From Prolixibacteraceae bacterium (GTDB lineage Bacteria; Bacteroidota; Bacteroidia; Bacteroidales; Prolixibacteraceae): a stretch of 14,815 nt of DNA. A model generated the notes under the pieces. The model was given only the letters and a program-made list of their open reading frames with translations, was not told the DNA's origin and searched no databases. Both the position numbers and the translations under genes were made by a program. The DNA lies in the NCBI GenBank assembly GCA_016930735.1, contig JAFGGF010000340.1, positions 1 through 14,815 on the forward strand, in the 5' to 3' direction. Positions 7,315 to 14,647 of the stretch are shown here, piece by piece. Every line of letters begins with the position of its first letter. Position 1 is the stretch's first letter.

Positions 7315-8794
7315 TGTTGATTTATCTAAACCTACAAGGCAGTCGGTAAAAGGATTGCTCATTATTTTTATTCAGTCGATCCGTCAGGGAATTAGGATGT
7401 TTTGGGCTTTAATTGCCGTGGTTGTACTACAAAAAAATATCCTCGATAATAAATACCTGATTGGAATTGTTCTTTTAATAATCCTTGCTTTACTGATCGT
7501 TCATACTATACTGTATTATCTGAATTTCTATTTTTATGTTGAAGGAGGTGAGTTTATCCTCAAAAAAGGTTACCTGCACAAAAAAATTCTAACGATTCCA
7601 ATCGAAAGAATTCAATCGGTAAATACCAAACAAAACCTTTTACAGCAATTTCTTGATGTATTAACTCTCGAAATTGATACTGCCGGGACGGTTGCCAAAG
7701 AATTAAAAATACATGCACTTGAAAAACAATATGCCGACAGGTTAAATGAATTGCTAAGTAAAGGGAAAACAGAAAACTTTTCAAAGGATTCGGAAGAAAC
7801 TGAGGAATTTTCAAAAAAGAATGAACAGCAGGTCATGGCACTTTCCCCTTCAGATTTGTTTAAAATTGGAATCAGCCAGAATCATATCAGGGCAGGTCTG
7901 ATTATTATAGCTTTCGGGATGCAGATTTTTAATCAGATTCAGGATTTGTTTCGGGAAAAAGCTGATGAGTACTCCGGTGAATTCGTAAACTTTTTATCCG
8001 GTTCAAGCCTGGTACTTATTATTTTCCTGATTATATTTTTCCTTCTGGTTTCGATTTTGTTTTCGCTATTCCGCACAATGTTTAAATACTTTGATTTTAA
8101 ACTTTTAAAAAGTGAACAAGCACTTCGTGTTCAATCGGGACTCATTAACAAGCGGAATGTTTTGATGCCTTATAATAAAATTCAGGAGCTGAATTGGGAA
8201 ACCGGGCCTATTAAACAAATTTTCGGAATATACAGTCTGGTTTTTAAACAGGCAGTAAGTGGTCAAAACCGCCGGAATCAATTGGTTGATGCACCGGGGT
8301 GTCTGGAAAATCACCTCGAATTATTAAAGACTGATCTTTTTGGAGAAGAAATTCTGAATAAATCACCCAGGATTTTTAGCGATAAATATTATTTACGGCG
8401 ATTATGGCTTATTTACGGGTGGCTGCCTTCCCTGGCCTTAACACCGTTTTTTTATGCCGAATGGATTTTCTGGGTTGCTGCCCCGGTTTGGCTTATATTA
8501 ACCGCTATTTATGCAATTCTTATTCTACGCAAACGGTATTTCAGGATAAACAATAATCAGGTAAGGATTTCGAAAGGTGCTATAGTTCATAAATGGAAAC
8601 AAATGGAATTGTATAAAATTCAGTCGGTGAAATTCAGGCAAACCATTTTCCAGAAAAGAAGGGCGTTGGCAAGTTTACAACTGACCAATGCAGCGGGTTC
8701 CATGACCATTCCTTATATTAATGAATTGGTTGCCAAAAAAATTTATGATTATCTTTTATTCCATGCTGAAACTTCTGAAAAGAGTTGGATGTAA
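7307..8794 (+). CDS. PH domain-containing membrane protein, YdbT-like (three bPH_2 domains)
   Basis: This 495-residue partner of the preceding gene contains three bPH_2 repeats at about residues 75-150, 260-340 and 410-485. Each repeat carries the same turn: RIQSVNTKQNLLQQ, KIQELNWETGPIKQ and KIQSVKFRQTIFQK. Hydrophobic segments lie between and before them (about 31-45, 50-72, 193-212, 233-256, 363-383 and 386-407), giving alternating membrane pairs and PH domains. A charged, Ser/Glu/Lys-rich linker (151-177) follows the first repeat. This is the architecture of YdbT-like envelope proteins, which work with a smaller YdbS-like partner. The start ATG at 7307 overlaps the end of that partner's gene, so they form an operon. 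A weak imperfect inverted repeat (AGGTAAA and TTTAACCT, near 8793-8817) follows the stop. Confidence 0.87.
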   Translation: MNNVDLSKPTRQSVKGLLIIFIQSIRQGIRMFWALIAVVVLQKNILDNKYLIGIVLLIILALLIVHTILYYLNFYFYVEGGEFILKKGYLHKKILTIPIERIQSVNTKQNLLQQFLDVLTLEIDTAGTVAKELKIHALEKQYADRLNELLSKGKTENFSKDSEETEEFSKKNEQQVMALSPSDLFKIGISQNHIRAGLIIIAFGMQIFNQIQDLFREKADEYSGEFVNFLSGSSLVLIIFLIIFFLLVSILFSLFRTMFKYFDFKLLKSEQALRVQSGLINKRNVLMPYNKIQELNWETGPIKQIFGIYSLVFKQAVSGQNRRNQLVDAPGCLENHLELLKTDLFGEEILNKSPRIFSDKYYLRRLWLIYGWLPSLALTPFFYAEWIFWVAAPVWLILTAIYAILILRKRYFRINNNQVRISKGAIVHKWKQMELYKIQSVKFRQTIFQKRRALASLQLTNAAGSMTIPYINELVAKKIYDYLLFHAETSEKSWM

Positions 8795-8854
8795 GGTAAA
8801 AGGAAATTCGCTTTAACCTGAAAACTGTTGTAAAAAAATTACAGATCAGTGAAT

Positions 8855-8870
8855 AGAATTTGTATTTTAG
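8855..8870 (+). promoter_or_regulatory. Candidate promoter of the methyltransferase-hexokinase operon
   Basis: TATTTTAG at 8863-8870 is a near match to the Bacteroidota -7 element TAnnTTTG, 26 bp before the ATG at 8897. It sits in the 14-mer AGAATTTGTATTTT shared with the PH-domain operon (6758-6771). No convincing -33 element is visible at the expected distance, so this is weaker than the upstream example. Confidence 0.33.
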
Positions 8871-8896
8871 AAGATTATTGAAACTAACTATAACCA

Positions 8897-10156
8897 ATGA
8901 ATTCAAGAGAGCAGCTTCAAAAAACACTTAATCACCAACAAGCCGATAAAATTGTATTCGACATGGGTTCAACAGGGGTTACAGGTATCCATGTACAGGC
9001 GGTTGCGGGGCTCCGGAAATATTACGGACTGGAAGATAAACCGGTCAGGGTGATCGAACCTTTTCAAATGCTTGGTGAAGTTGATGAGGAACTTGCCAGG
9101 ATTATCGGAATTGATGTGATTGGTGCCTGGGGGCAGAACAGCATGTTCGGATTTTTTAACCACAAACCATTTAAAGAATGGGTAACACCCTGGGGTCAGA
9201 CTGTTTCAGTTCCTGAAAATTTTAAGGTCAAAGACGATGGAACCGGAGCAATGTTAATGTATCCCGAAGGTGATTTGTCGGTTCCCCCCTCGGCAAAAAT
9301 GCCAAAGTCCGGCTATTTTTTCGATGCTATTATCCGCCAGGAGCCAATAATTGAAGATGAACTAAATGTTCAGGATAACCTTGAAGAATTCGGTTTGATC
9401 GGTGAACAAGACCTGGATTTCTGGGAAAAAGAAGTCAATAAATCATATGATACCGGGGAAGGAGTAATTGCTGCTTTCGGAGGAACAGCCTTGGGTGACA
9501 TTGCTTTGGTTCCGGGATTGCAACTCAAACATCCCAAAGGTATCCGCGATGTAGCTGAATGGTACATGAGCACAGTGATGCGCCCCGATTATATAAAAAA
9601 TGTTTTTGAGAAACAAATTGAAATTGCCATTGAAAACCTTCGTTTAATTTACGAAAGGGTAGGGAATAAAGTAAATGCAGTTTTTACCTGCGGGACTGAT
9701 TTCGGGACACAGGATTCAACATTTTGTGCACCGGAGCAATTCGACGAAATGTGGCTGCCGTATTATAAAAAAACCAACGACTGGATCCATAAAAATACGG
9801 AATGGAAAACTTTTAAACATTCCTGCGGGGCAGTAGAAACTTTTATGGATGGATTTATCCGTGCCGGTTTTGATATAATCAACCCTGTTCAGATCAACGC
9901 TGCAGGTATGGATCCGGTTAAACTCAAACAAAAATACGGTCGTGATCTGGTTTTCTGGGGAGGTGGTATCGATACACAAAAAATGTTACCATTCGGTAAA
10001 CCCGACGAAATCAGGGACCAGGTACTTCGAAACTGTGAAATATTCTCGAAAGACGGAGGTTTTGTTTTTAATACCGTCCACAATATTCAGGCAAATGTTC
10101 CGATTGAAAATATAGTGGCCATGATAAATACCATTCATGAAATTAACAGAAATTAA
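8897..10156 (+). CDS. Uroporphyrinogen decarboxylase (URO-D) family protein, corrinoid methyltransferase-like
   Basis: This 419-residue protein has the URO-D / MtaA-MtbA fold signature, not that of a haem-pathway HemE. The N-terminal part carries DMGSTGVTGIHVQAV (22-36) and VIEPFQMLGEVDEELARIIGIDVIG (52-76), typical of the methyltransferase-like branch. The middle has TCGTDFGTQ (264-272). The C-terminal part has KHSCGAVETFMDGFI (307-321), whose H308-x-C310 corresponds to the zinc site that activates a thiol methyl acceptor in MtaA/MtbA, then FWGGGIDTQ (353-361) and NTVHNIQANVP (392-402). The third zinc ligand (a Cys in MtaA) is not obvious. The expected role is methyl transfer to or from a corrinoid protein or a small molecule. 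The B12-reactivation domain gene two positions downstream supports this; no corrinoid carrier is in the window. The hexokinase gene follows after 23 bp. The methyl donor is unknown. Confidence 0.83.
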   Translation: MNSREQLQKTLNHQQADKIVFDMGSTGVTGIHVQAVAGLRKYYGLEDKPVRVIEPFQMLGEVDEELARIIGIDVIGAWGQNSMFGFFNHKPFKEWVTPWGQTVSVPENFKVKDDGTGAMLMYPEGDLSVPPSAKMPKSGYFFDAIIRQEPIIEDELNVQDNLEEFGLIGEQDLDFWEKEVNKSYDTGEGVIAAFGGTALGDIALVPGLQLKHPKGIRDVAEWYMSTVMRPDYIKNVFEKQIEIAIENLRLIYERVGNKVNAVFTCGTDFGTQDSTFCAPEQFDEMWLPYYKKTNDWIHKNTEWKTFKHSCGAVETFMDGFIRAGFDIINPVQINAAGMDPVKLKQKYGRDLVFWGGGIDTQKMLPFGKPDEIRDQVLRNCEIFSKDGGFVFNTVHNIQANVPIENIVAMINTIHEINRN

Positions 10157-10179
10157 AATCAATAATATAAAATACAATT

Positions 10180-11463
10180 ATGAATAAAGCAGAATTATTT
10201 TTACAATCACACAAAATGCTTGCATCGCAGGTCAATTTAAAAGAATTAGTCAATGGTTTTTTAAAAGATATGGAAGCCGGATTAAAAGGTGAACCAAGTT
10301 CATTAATGATGTTGCCGACTTATATTGAAGCTGAAGGCGATGTAAAACCTAACGACCCGGTTGTAGCCATCGATGCCGGTGGAACCAATTTCAGGGTGGC
10401 TACTGTTTATTTTGATGATAATCTGAAACTTGTAACTGAAAATATCCAACATTATAAAATGCCGGCAGTTGACAGGGAGTTTACAAAAAAAGAGTTCTTC
10501 GATACATTTGCTGAATACCTGAGTGATTATAAATCGGTTTCTGAAAAAATCGGTTTTTGTTTTTCTTATGCTGCTGAAATTTTCCCGAATAAAGACGGGA
10601 AATTGCTTGAATGGAGCAAGGAAGTTAAAGCTCCTGAAGTTATCGGTGAAATGATAGGGGAGCAAATGTTGAAAGCAATGGGGACTCCCGAAAAACAACT
10701 GGTTTTGATGAACGATACAGTTTCAACTTTATTGGCCGGGAAAGCAGCAAGAGCAGGAAAAGCATACGATACTTACCTTGGTTTCATTCTTGGAACAGGT
10801 ACGAATACAAGTTATATCGAGGCCAATAAAAATATTACAAAAACTCCGGATCTGGATTTGGCAAAAAGCCAAATCATCAATATTGAATCGGGAAATTTTG
10901 GCAAAGCTCCAAGAACCGATATTGATATTGCATTTGACAATACCACCAAAAATCCGGGAAGATATTCATTCGAAAAAATGTTTTCAGGAGGTTACTTTGG
11001 CGGCCTTTGTACAACTGCCCTGAAAGTTGCTGCCGATGAAGGCCTGTTCTCTGAACGGACAAAGGATCAGGTGAAAAACCTTCCTGAATTATCTTCTGAA
11101 GAAGTAAATAAATTTGTTTGTTGTACCGGGCTAGATGAAAATCAGCTGAACCTGGCACTTGTAACTGTTGAGGACAAGGAAATAGCATCGGCGATAATTA
11201 ATGGTTTAATTGAAAGGGCAGCAAAACTGGTTGCTGCAAATCTCGCATCGGTTATATTAAAAACAGGGAAAGCAAAAACCGCTGAAAAACCGGTTTTAAT
11301 GACTATTGAAGGGACAACTTTTTACAAACTTTTTAATTTCCAGAAAATGTTCGAAGAATTTCTCCAGGGATTCCTGTCTGGAGAAAATCAGCGATTTTAC
11401 GAAATTGTGGAAGTTGAAAATTCAAGCCTTCTGGGAGCTGCAATCGCTGCCATCGTAAACTAG
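10180..11463 (+). CDS. Hexokinase (eukaryote-type hexokinase family)
   Basis: This 427-residue sugar kinase transfers phosphate from ATP to a hexose. It belongs to the eukaryote-type hexokinase family found in Bacteroides and relatives, not to ROK glucokinases. Motifs in order: phosphate-1 loop AIDAGGTNFRVA (63-74); sugar-binding region FCFSYAAEIFPNKDGKLLEWSK (126-147), equivalent to the hexokinase FSFP...G.L..WTKGF signature but with SYAAEIF in place of the FP-x-x-Q segment; NDTVSTLLAG (178-187) with D179 as the likely catalytic base; GFILGTGTNTSYIE (201-214); INIESGNFG (233-241) with E236 in the sugar-binding position; the adenosine-region EGTTFYKL (377-384); and ENSSLLGAAIAAI (413-425). 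The length matches a single hexokinase unit. It starts 23 bp after the methyltransferase gene and probably shares its transcript. Likely cytoplasmic; whether it prefers glucose, mannose or another hexose cannot be read from sequence. Confidence 0.88.
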   Translation: MNKAELFLQSHKMLASQVNLKELVNGFLKDMEAGLKGEPSSLMMLPTYIEAEGDVKPNDPVVAIDAGGTNFRVATVYFDDNLKLVTENIQHYKMPAVDREFTKKEFFDTFAEYLSDYKSVSEKIGFCFSYAAEIFPNKDGKLLEWSKEVKAPEVIGEMIGEQMLKAMGTPEKQLVLMNDTVSTLLAGKAARAGKAYDTYLGFILGTGTNTSYIEANKNITKTPDLDLAKSQIINIESGNFGKAPRTDIDIAFDNTTKNPGRYSFEKMFSGGYFGGLCTTALKVAADEGLFSERTKDQVKNLPELSSEEVNKFVCCTGLDENQLNLALVTVEDKEIASAIINGLIERAAKLVAANLASVILKTGKAKTAEKPVLMTIEGTTFYKLFNFQKMFEEFLQGFLSGENQRFYEIVEVENSSLLGAAIAAIVN

Positions 11464-11480
11464 AGATGTAATACTAATTT

Positions 11481-11537
11481 TTGTCATACTGAGCTTGTCG
11501 AAGTATGATTCATGGTTCGGCAGGCTCACCATGACAA
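11481..11537. repeat. REP-like double hairpin
   Basis: This is a 57-bp imperfect palindrome starting TTGTCAT and ending ATGACAA, centred at 11509. The two 28-nt arms match at about 22 of 28 positions after reverse-complementing. Each arm is also a small hairpin: CATACT / AGTATG (11485-11490 and 11502-11507) on the left, CATGGT / ACCATG (11511-11516 and 11528-11533) on the right. The core (GAGCTTGTCGAA, and TTCGGCAGGCTC on the other side) resembles a repeat common in many bacterial genomes and likened to REP/RAYT elements. It sits in the 96-bp gap between the hexokinase and reactivase genes, where it could act as an mRNA stabiliser or attenuator. Confidence 0.72.
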
Positions 11538-11559
11538 TTGGGTTCCACGATAAAAATTA

Positions 11560-12264
11560 ATGGTAAAAACTTACAAATACAATTTTGCTGACCTGAATAT
11601 TACTGTAAAAGACATTGGTATTTTAATGGGTTATGAAGAAGGTGAGATACCTGAGCCTTTCCCCGTGATGATTGAAGAAGGACTGCAGAAAGCGCCGGAA
11701 TTATGTGAAATTCAGGGAGGTTATCGTATTTTTTTTGATGTTGAAGTCAACCGTCCTGAAAAAATTATCAGGATTAATGATACCAAATTCCATCCGGGTA
11801 AAATTGTTACAACTCAGTTACGTAAATCAAGCCAGGCAGCCCTTTTTATTTGTACTGCCGGGAAAGGTATTTCCGATTACTCCAAAAAACTGATGAAAGA
11901 AAATCAATTAATGGAAGGATATGTTTTGGATGTGATCGGTTCGGTAACAGTTGAAAAAGCCATGGATTTAATTGAAGTTGACCTGCTTCTGGAAATGCAA
12001 AAACAAGGGTTAGGTATTACCGACCGGTATTCGCCGGGCTACTGCAACTGGAGCGTTGGTGAACAACAAAAACTCTTTGCCTTAATGCCTGAAAATTTTT
12101 GCGAAGTTACACTTTCCGATTCATCATTGATGGACCCTGTAAAATCAGTTTCAGGAATCATCGGGATAGGCGAAGACTTAAAACAAAAAGGCTACCAGTG
12201 CAACTGGTGCAACGACAAAAACTGTATTTACGGGAATATAAGAAGGAGGTCGGCTATTTATTAA
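11560..12264 (+). CDS. Stand-alone B12-dependent methionine synthase activation-domain protein
   Basis: This 234-residue protein resembles the C-terminal reactivation domain of MetH (Met_synt_B12), which binds S-adenosylmethionine and re-methylates oxidised cob(II)alamin. The strongest match is residues 155-173: DRYSPGYCNW...GEQQKLF, containing the R-x-x-P-G-Y motif that holds SAM in MetH. It is followed by SLMDPVKSVSGIIGIG (189-204), also typical of the family. The C-terminus carries C214-x2-C217-x4-C222, a cysteine cluster seen in stand-alone versions and possibly a metal or Fe-S site. The substrate, cobalamin and homocysteine domains of MetH are absent, so it must act on a separate corrinoid protein. 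The URO-D-type methyltransferase upstream is the obvious functional link. It is separated from the hexokinase gene by the REP-like element but has the same orientation. Confidence 0.85.
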   Translation: MVKTYKYNFADLNITVKDIGILMGYEEGEIPEPFPVMIEEGLQKAPELCEIQGGYRIFFDVEVNRPEKIIRINDTKFHPGKIVTTQLRKSSQAALFICTAGKGISDYSKKLMKENQLMEGYVLDVIGSVTVEKAMDLIEVDLLLEMQKQGLGITDRYSPGYCNWSVGEQQKLFALMPENFCEVTLSDSSLMDPVKSVSGIIGIGEDLKQKGYQCNWCNDKNCIYGNIRRRSAIY

Positions 12265-12693
12265 AATCTTATTGAATTAAATCAATAAATGTAAATTTCT
12301 TATCGCAAAAGTGAAAAATCAAAGTAGTTTGGTGGATTTCAGGGTTATGTATAAAACGATTTAAAACCAAACTTTTACAATTAAATTGCAAAATTCAACT
12401 CTTAATGGAGTAATACTTGATTAGTCAATATTTTTAACATCTTTTGAAAAAGGGTCATAAGGGTGAAAAAGATTGATTAAGGATTCAAATTTAATCCAGG
12501 TTATATTGGAATTTTTGATGGTATATAAAATTTTTTATGACCTTCAGCCTTCTATTAATTTTTATTGAATTAAACCGTAGTAAAAAATGTTTTTTGTTGG
12601 TAAAACTGAGTATTAAGTAAAATAATGTTAACACTATTGTATAGTTATAGTCTTCTAAGTTTATTATTTTTGAATTATACATAAAAATATAAT
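12265..12693. other. AT-rich intergenic region before the sigma factor gene
   Basis: No convincing gene lies in these 429 bp on either strand; the longest minus-strand frame is lysine-, asparagine- and isoleucine-rich low-complexity coding with no family signature. Two inverted repeats are visible: TTATTGA / TCAATAA (12269-12275 and 12282-12288, 6-nt loop) just after the reactivase stop, a possible weak terminator without a T-run; and AGTTTGGT / ACCAAACT (12326-12333 and 12366-12373, 32-nt loop), which may be chance or an operator. The right end holds the sigma-gene promoter described separately. Confidence 0.5.
12637..12672 (+). promoter_or_regulatory. Candidate promoter of the ECF sigma factor gene
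   Basis: TATTTTTG at 12665-12672 is an exact match to the Bacteroidota -7 consensus TAnnTTTG, 21 bp before the TTG start codon at 12694. TTGT at 12637-12640 is a plausible -33 element, but the spacing (about 24-25 bp) is longer than usual. Confidence 0.5.
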
Positions 12694-13266
12694 TTGAACA
12701 GCGATTACAAAATATGGGAAGCCTTTAAAGATGGTGATAAATCTGCTCTTTCTTCCATTTATTTCAAACACTTTCATTCCATGTTTCAATATGGAATCCG
12801 AATTAAGGAAGATCCTGATTTTGTAAAAGACTGCATCCACGATGTATTTTTAAAACTGATTAAAGCAGGGAAGCGCCTTAATTCCACCGACAATATTCGT
12901 TTTTATCTTTTTAAAGCCTTAAAAAATACTATTTATAAACGGCTGGAAAAGGAGAAAAAAGTACAGTTAACTATTGATTTAAACTTTAAAACTTCCTTCG
13001 TACTGGAAGAAAAAGTACTATCACAAGAAAAATTAACAGAACATGAAAAGGCATTGGCTGATGCCTTATCCCATTTGAGTAGCAGACAACGGGAAATTAT
13101 TTATTTGCGCTACGAGTGTGAAATGGATTATTCCCAGATTTGCGATATCATGAAGATAAAAAACGATTCAGCCAGAAAGCTTGTTTTCAGAGCCATTAAA
13201 ACTCTTAGAAGGGTTATTAAAGTTCAAAAGGATACCTCTCTATTATTATTTTTAGGGATTTTTTGA
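12694..13266 (+). CDS. RNA polymerase ECF-subfamily sigma factor
   Basis: This 190-residue sigma-70 family protein contains sigma region 2 (about residues 7-86: IWEAFKDGDKSALSSIYFKHF, then DCIHDVFLKLIKAG and NIRFYLFKALKNTIYKRL) and region 4 (about 123-176: LSSRQREIIYLRYECEMDYSQI with the helix-turn-helix DIMKIKNDSARKLVFRAIKTLRRVI). There is no region 3, as expected for the ECF group. The start is a TTG: an in-frame stop lies only 12 bp upstream (12682-12684), and the next ATG (residue 30) would remove the start of region 2. It is followed by a FecR-type anti-sigma gene and a SusC-type receptor, the usual Bacteroidota arrangement in which substrate binding at the outer membrane releases the sigma factor. 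The likely target is the SusCD-like operon that begins at 14648. Confidence 0.9.
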   Translation: MNSDYKIWEAFKDGDKSALSSIYFKHFHSMFQYGIRIKEDPDFVKDCIHDVFLKLIKAGKRLNSTDNIRFYLFKALKNTIYKRLEKEKKVQLTIDLNFKTSFVLEEKVLSQEKLTEHEKALADALSHLSSRQREIIYLRYECEMDYSQICDIMKIKNDSARKLVFRAIKTLRRVIKVQKDTSLLLFLGIF

Positions 13267-13344
13267 AAAATGTTCTTTAACACATTACTCCCCTGTCCAC
13301 AAAAAGATAAAAAACAGACTTTACTGTTAAAATATTATTTTAAA

Positions 13345-14577
13345 GTGGAAGAAAAGTATTTAAAATATTCTGTTGAAGATTTTACTCAGGATTTGGAATT
13401 TATTAAGTGGGTAAAAAGAGGTAAAAATAAGTACGAATGGGAATCTCTGTTACATGACAATCCGGATTTAGCGTCAAAAATTGAAATAGCAAAAAAAATT
13501 GTTAAGTCACTCCAGTCTTCCGATTTATATATTAAGGAAGAGGAGGTGAATTCAGTATGGAGAAAAATAGAGGAATTTTACATTTCGCAAAATAGAAGGA
13601 ATAAAGGATTGCATATCAGGAAGATGGTACTTCGATATGCTGCAGTATTTATTTTTTTATTGACTTTTGGAAGCATTGCTTCATATTTCTATTTTAAACG
13701 GGACTACAATGTATTTCCTCAAATGGAATTTTCTTCGTCTTTTTCTGACGATGCTAAATTAATACTGCCCGGTGGGGAGGAAATTCTTTTAAAAGAAAAG
13801 CAAAGCGATCTGGAGTTTGATGCATCCGGAAAACAAGTTACAATCGACAAGGATAGTGTGATTGATTATCAGGTCAAAAGCACAAAAGACGAAATGGCCC
13901 AGGTCATTATTCCTTATGGTAAACGCTCAGATATTCTTTTATCCGACGGAACAAAAGTGTGGTTAAATGCCGGAAGTAAACTTGCATTCCCATCTGAATT
14001 TACAAAAAAGACAAGGGAAGTTTATCTGGAAGGGGAAGCATATTTCGAAGTAGCTCACAGAAAGGAGCAACCTTTTATTGTAAATGTTAATGAATTAAAT
14101 ATTAAAGTACTTGGAACCCGTTTTGATATTTCTGCATATGCTTCTGATAATGATATATATACAATTTTGTTAGAAGGGAGTGTTTCAATAAGCAAACCGT
14201 CAAATTTTGGGATAGTTAAAAATGAAATACTTCTTAAGCCTAACCAAAAGGCCAGTTTTAATAAGCAAACTAAAGAGGTTTTATTGTCCAATGAATCAGA
14301 ATCCGATTATTACACGGCTTGGACTGAAGGATGGTTCCAATTCCGACAGGAAAACCTTACTGCCGTTTTAATTAAGTTAGAACGATATTATAATGTTAAA
14401 TTTGTTTTGAATCCTGCATTTTATCCCTCTGAATTAATTTCGGGCAAACTTGACCTAAAAGAGTCGTTGCAGGAAGTCTTAGCTGCTTTATCCGATGTAG
14501 CCCCTATTGATTTTAGAATAAATGATGGTATTGTAAATATTGATAAGAAAATAGAGAATATACCATTGAGAAGATAA
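13345..14577 (+). CDS. FecR-type anti-sigma factor (FecR + DUF4974)
   Basis: This single-pass inner-membrane regulator has a cytoplasmic N-terminus that should hold the ECF sigma factor, a membrane segment, and a periplasmic FecR domain that receives a signal from the TonB receptor. From the GTG at 13345 it has 410 residues. The N-terminus EEKYLKYSVEDFTQDLEFIKWV matches where family members normally begin. The membrane segment is about 97-117 (YAAVFIFLLTFGSIASYFYF). The FecR domain spans about 190-283 (IPYGKRSDILLSDGTKVWLNAGS, VYLEGEAYFEVAH, FIVNVNELNIKVLGTRFDI). The DUF4974 domain spans about 333-405 (FRQENLTAVLIKLERYYNVKF). An in-frame ATG at 13270, 3 bp after the sigma stop, would add 25 residues (MFFNTLLPC...) that look unlike the family; I prefer GTG but this is not certain. 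A perfect 7-bp inverted repeat, TAAAATA / TATTTTA (13328-13342), lies just before the GTG. Confidence 0.88.
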   Translation: MEEKYLKYSVEDFTQDLEFIKWVKRGKNKYEWESLLHDNPDLASKIEIAKKIVKSLQSSDLYIKEEEVNSVWRKIEEFYISQNRRNKGLHIRKMVLRYAAVFIFLLTFGSIASYFYFKRDYNVFPQMEFSSSFSDDAKLILPGGEEILLKEKQSDLEFDASGKQVTIDKDSVIDYQVKSTKDEMAQVIIPYGKRSDILLSDGTKVWLNAGSKLAFPSEFTKKTREVYLEGEAYFEVAHRKEQPFIVNVNELNIKVLGTRFDISAYASDNDIYTILLEGSVSISKPSNFGIVKNEILLKPNQKASFNKQTKEVLLSNESESDYYTAWTEGWFQFRQENLTAVLIKLERYYNVKFVLNPAFYPSELISGKLDLKESLQEVLAALSDVAPIDFRINDGIVNIDKKIENIPLRR

Positions 14578-14647
14578 AAAAGAAGCCGAAGAATCCGCCA
14601 ACTCTCCGACTTCAAAAGATATGTTTAATTATAAACAGGTTAAAAAT

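Noticed and set aside
8897..10156. Assignment as haem-pathway uroporphyrinogen decarboxylase (HemE)
   Set aside because: The N-terminal STGVTGIHV and FQMLGEVDEEL patterns and the H-x-C zinc motif fit the methyltransferase-like branch; HemE hallmarks such as the N-terminal RQAGR motif are missing.
10303..10698. 131-codon minus-strand frame inside the hexokinase gene
   Set aside because: Antisense to conserved hexokinase motifs; its length reflects codon bias of the sense strand.
12326..12373. 8-bp inverted repeat AGTTTGGT / ACCAAACT as an operator
   Set aside because: A 32-nt loop in AT-rich DNA could arise by chance and it is over 300 bp from the sigma start; mentioned only within the intergenic entry.
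12491..12682. 63-codon minus-strand frame in the gap before the sigma gene
   Set aside because: AT-rich composition gives long K/N/I/F-rich frames by chance; no family signature and it overlaps the sigma promoter.
14578..14647. Possible terminator (GAAGCCGA / CCGACTTC) between the FecR and receptor genes
   Set aside because: Only 6 of 8 pairs match and no T-run follows; read-through to the receptor gene is equally plausible.
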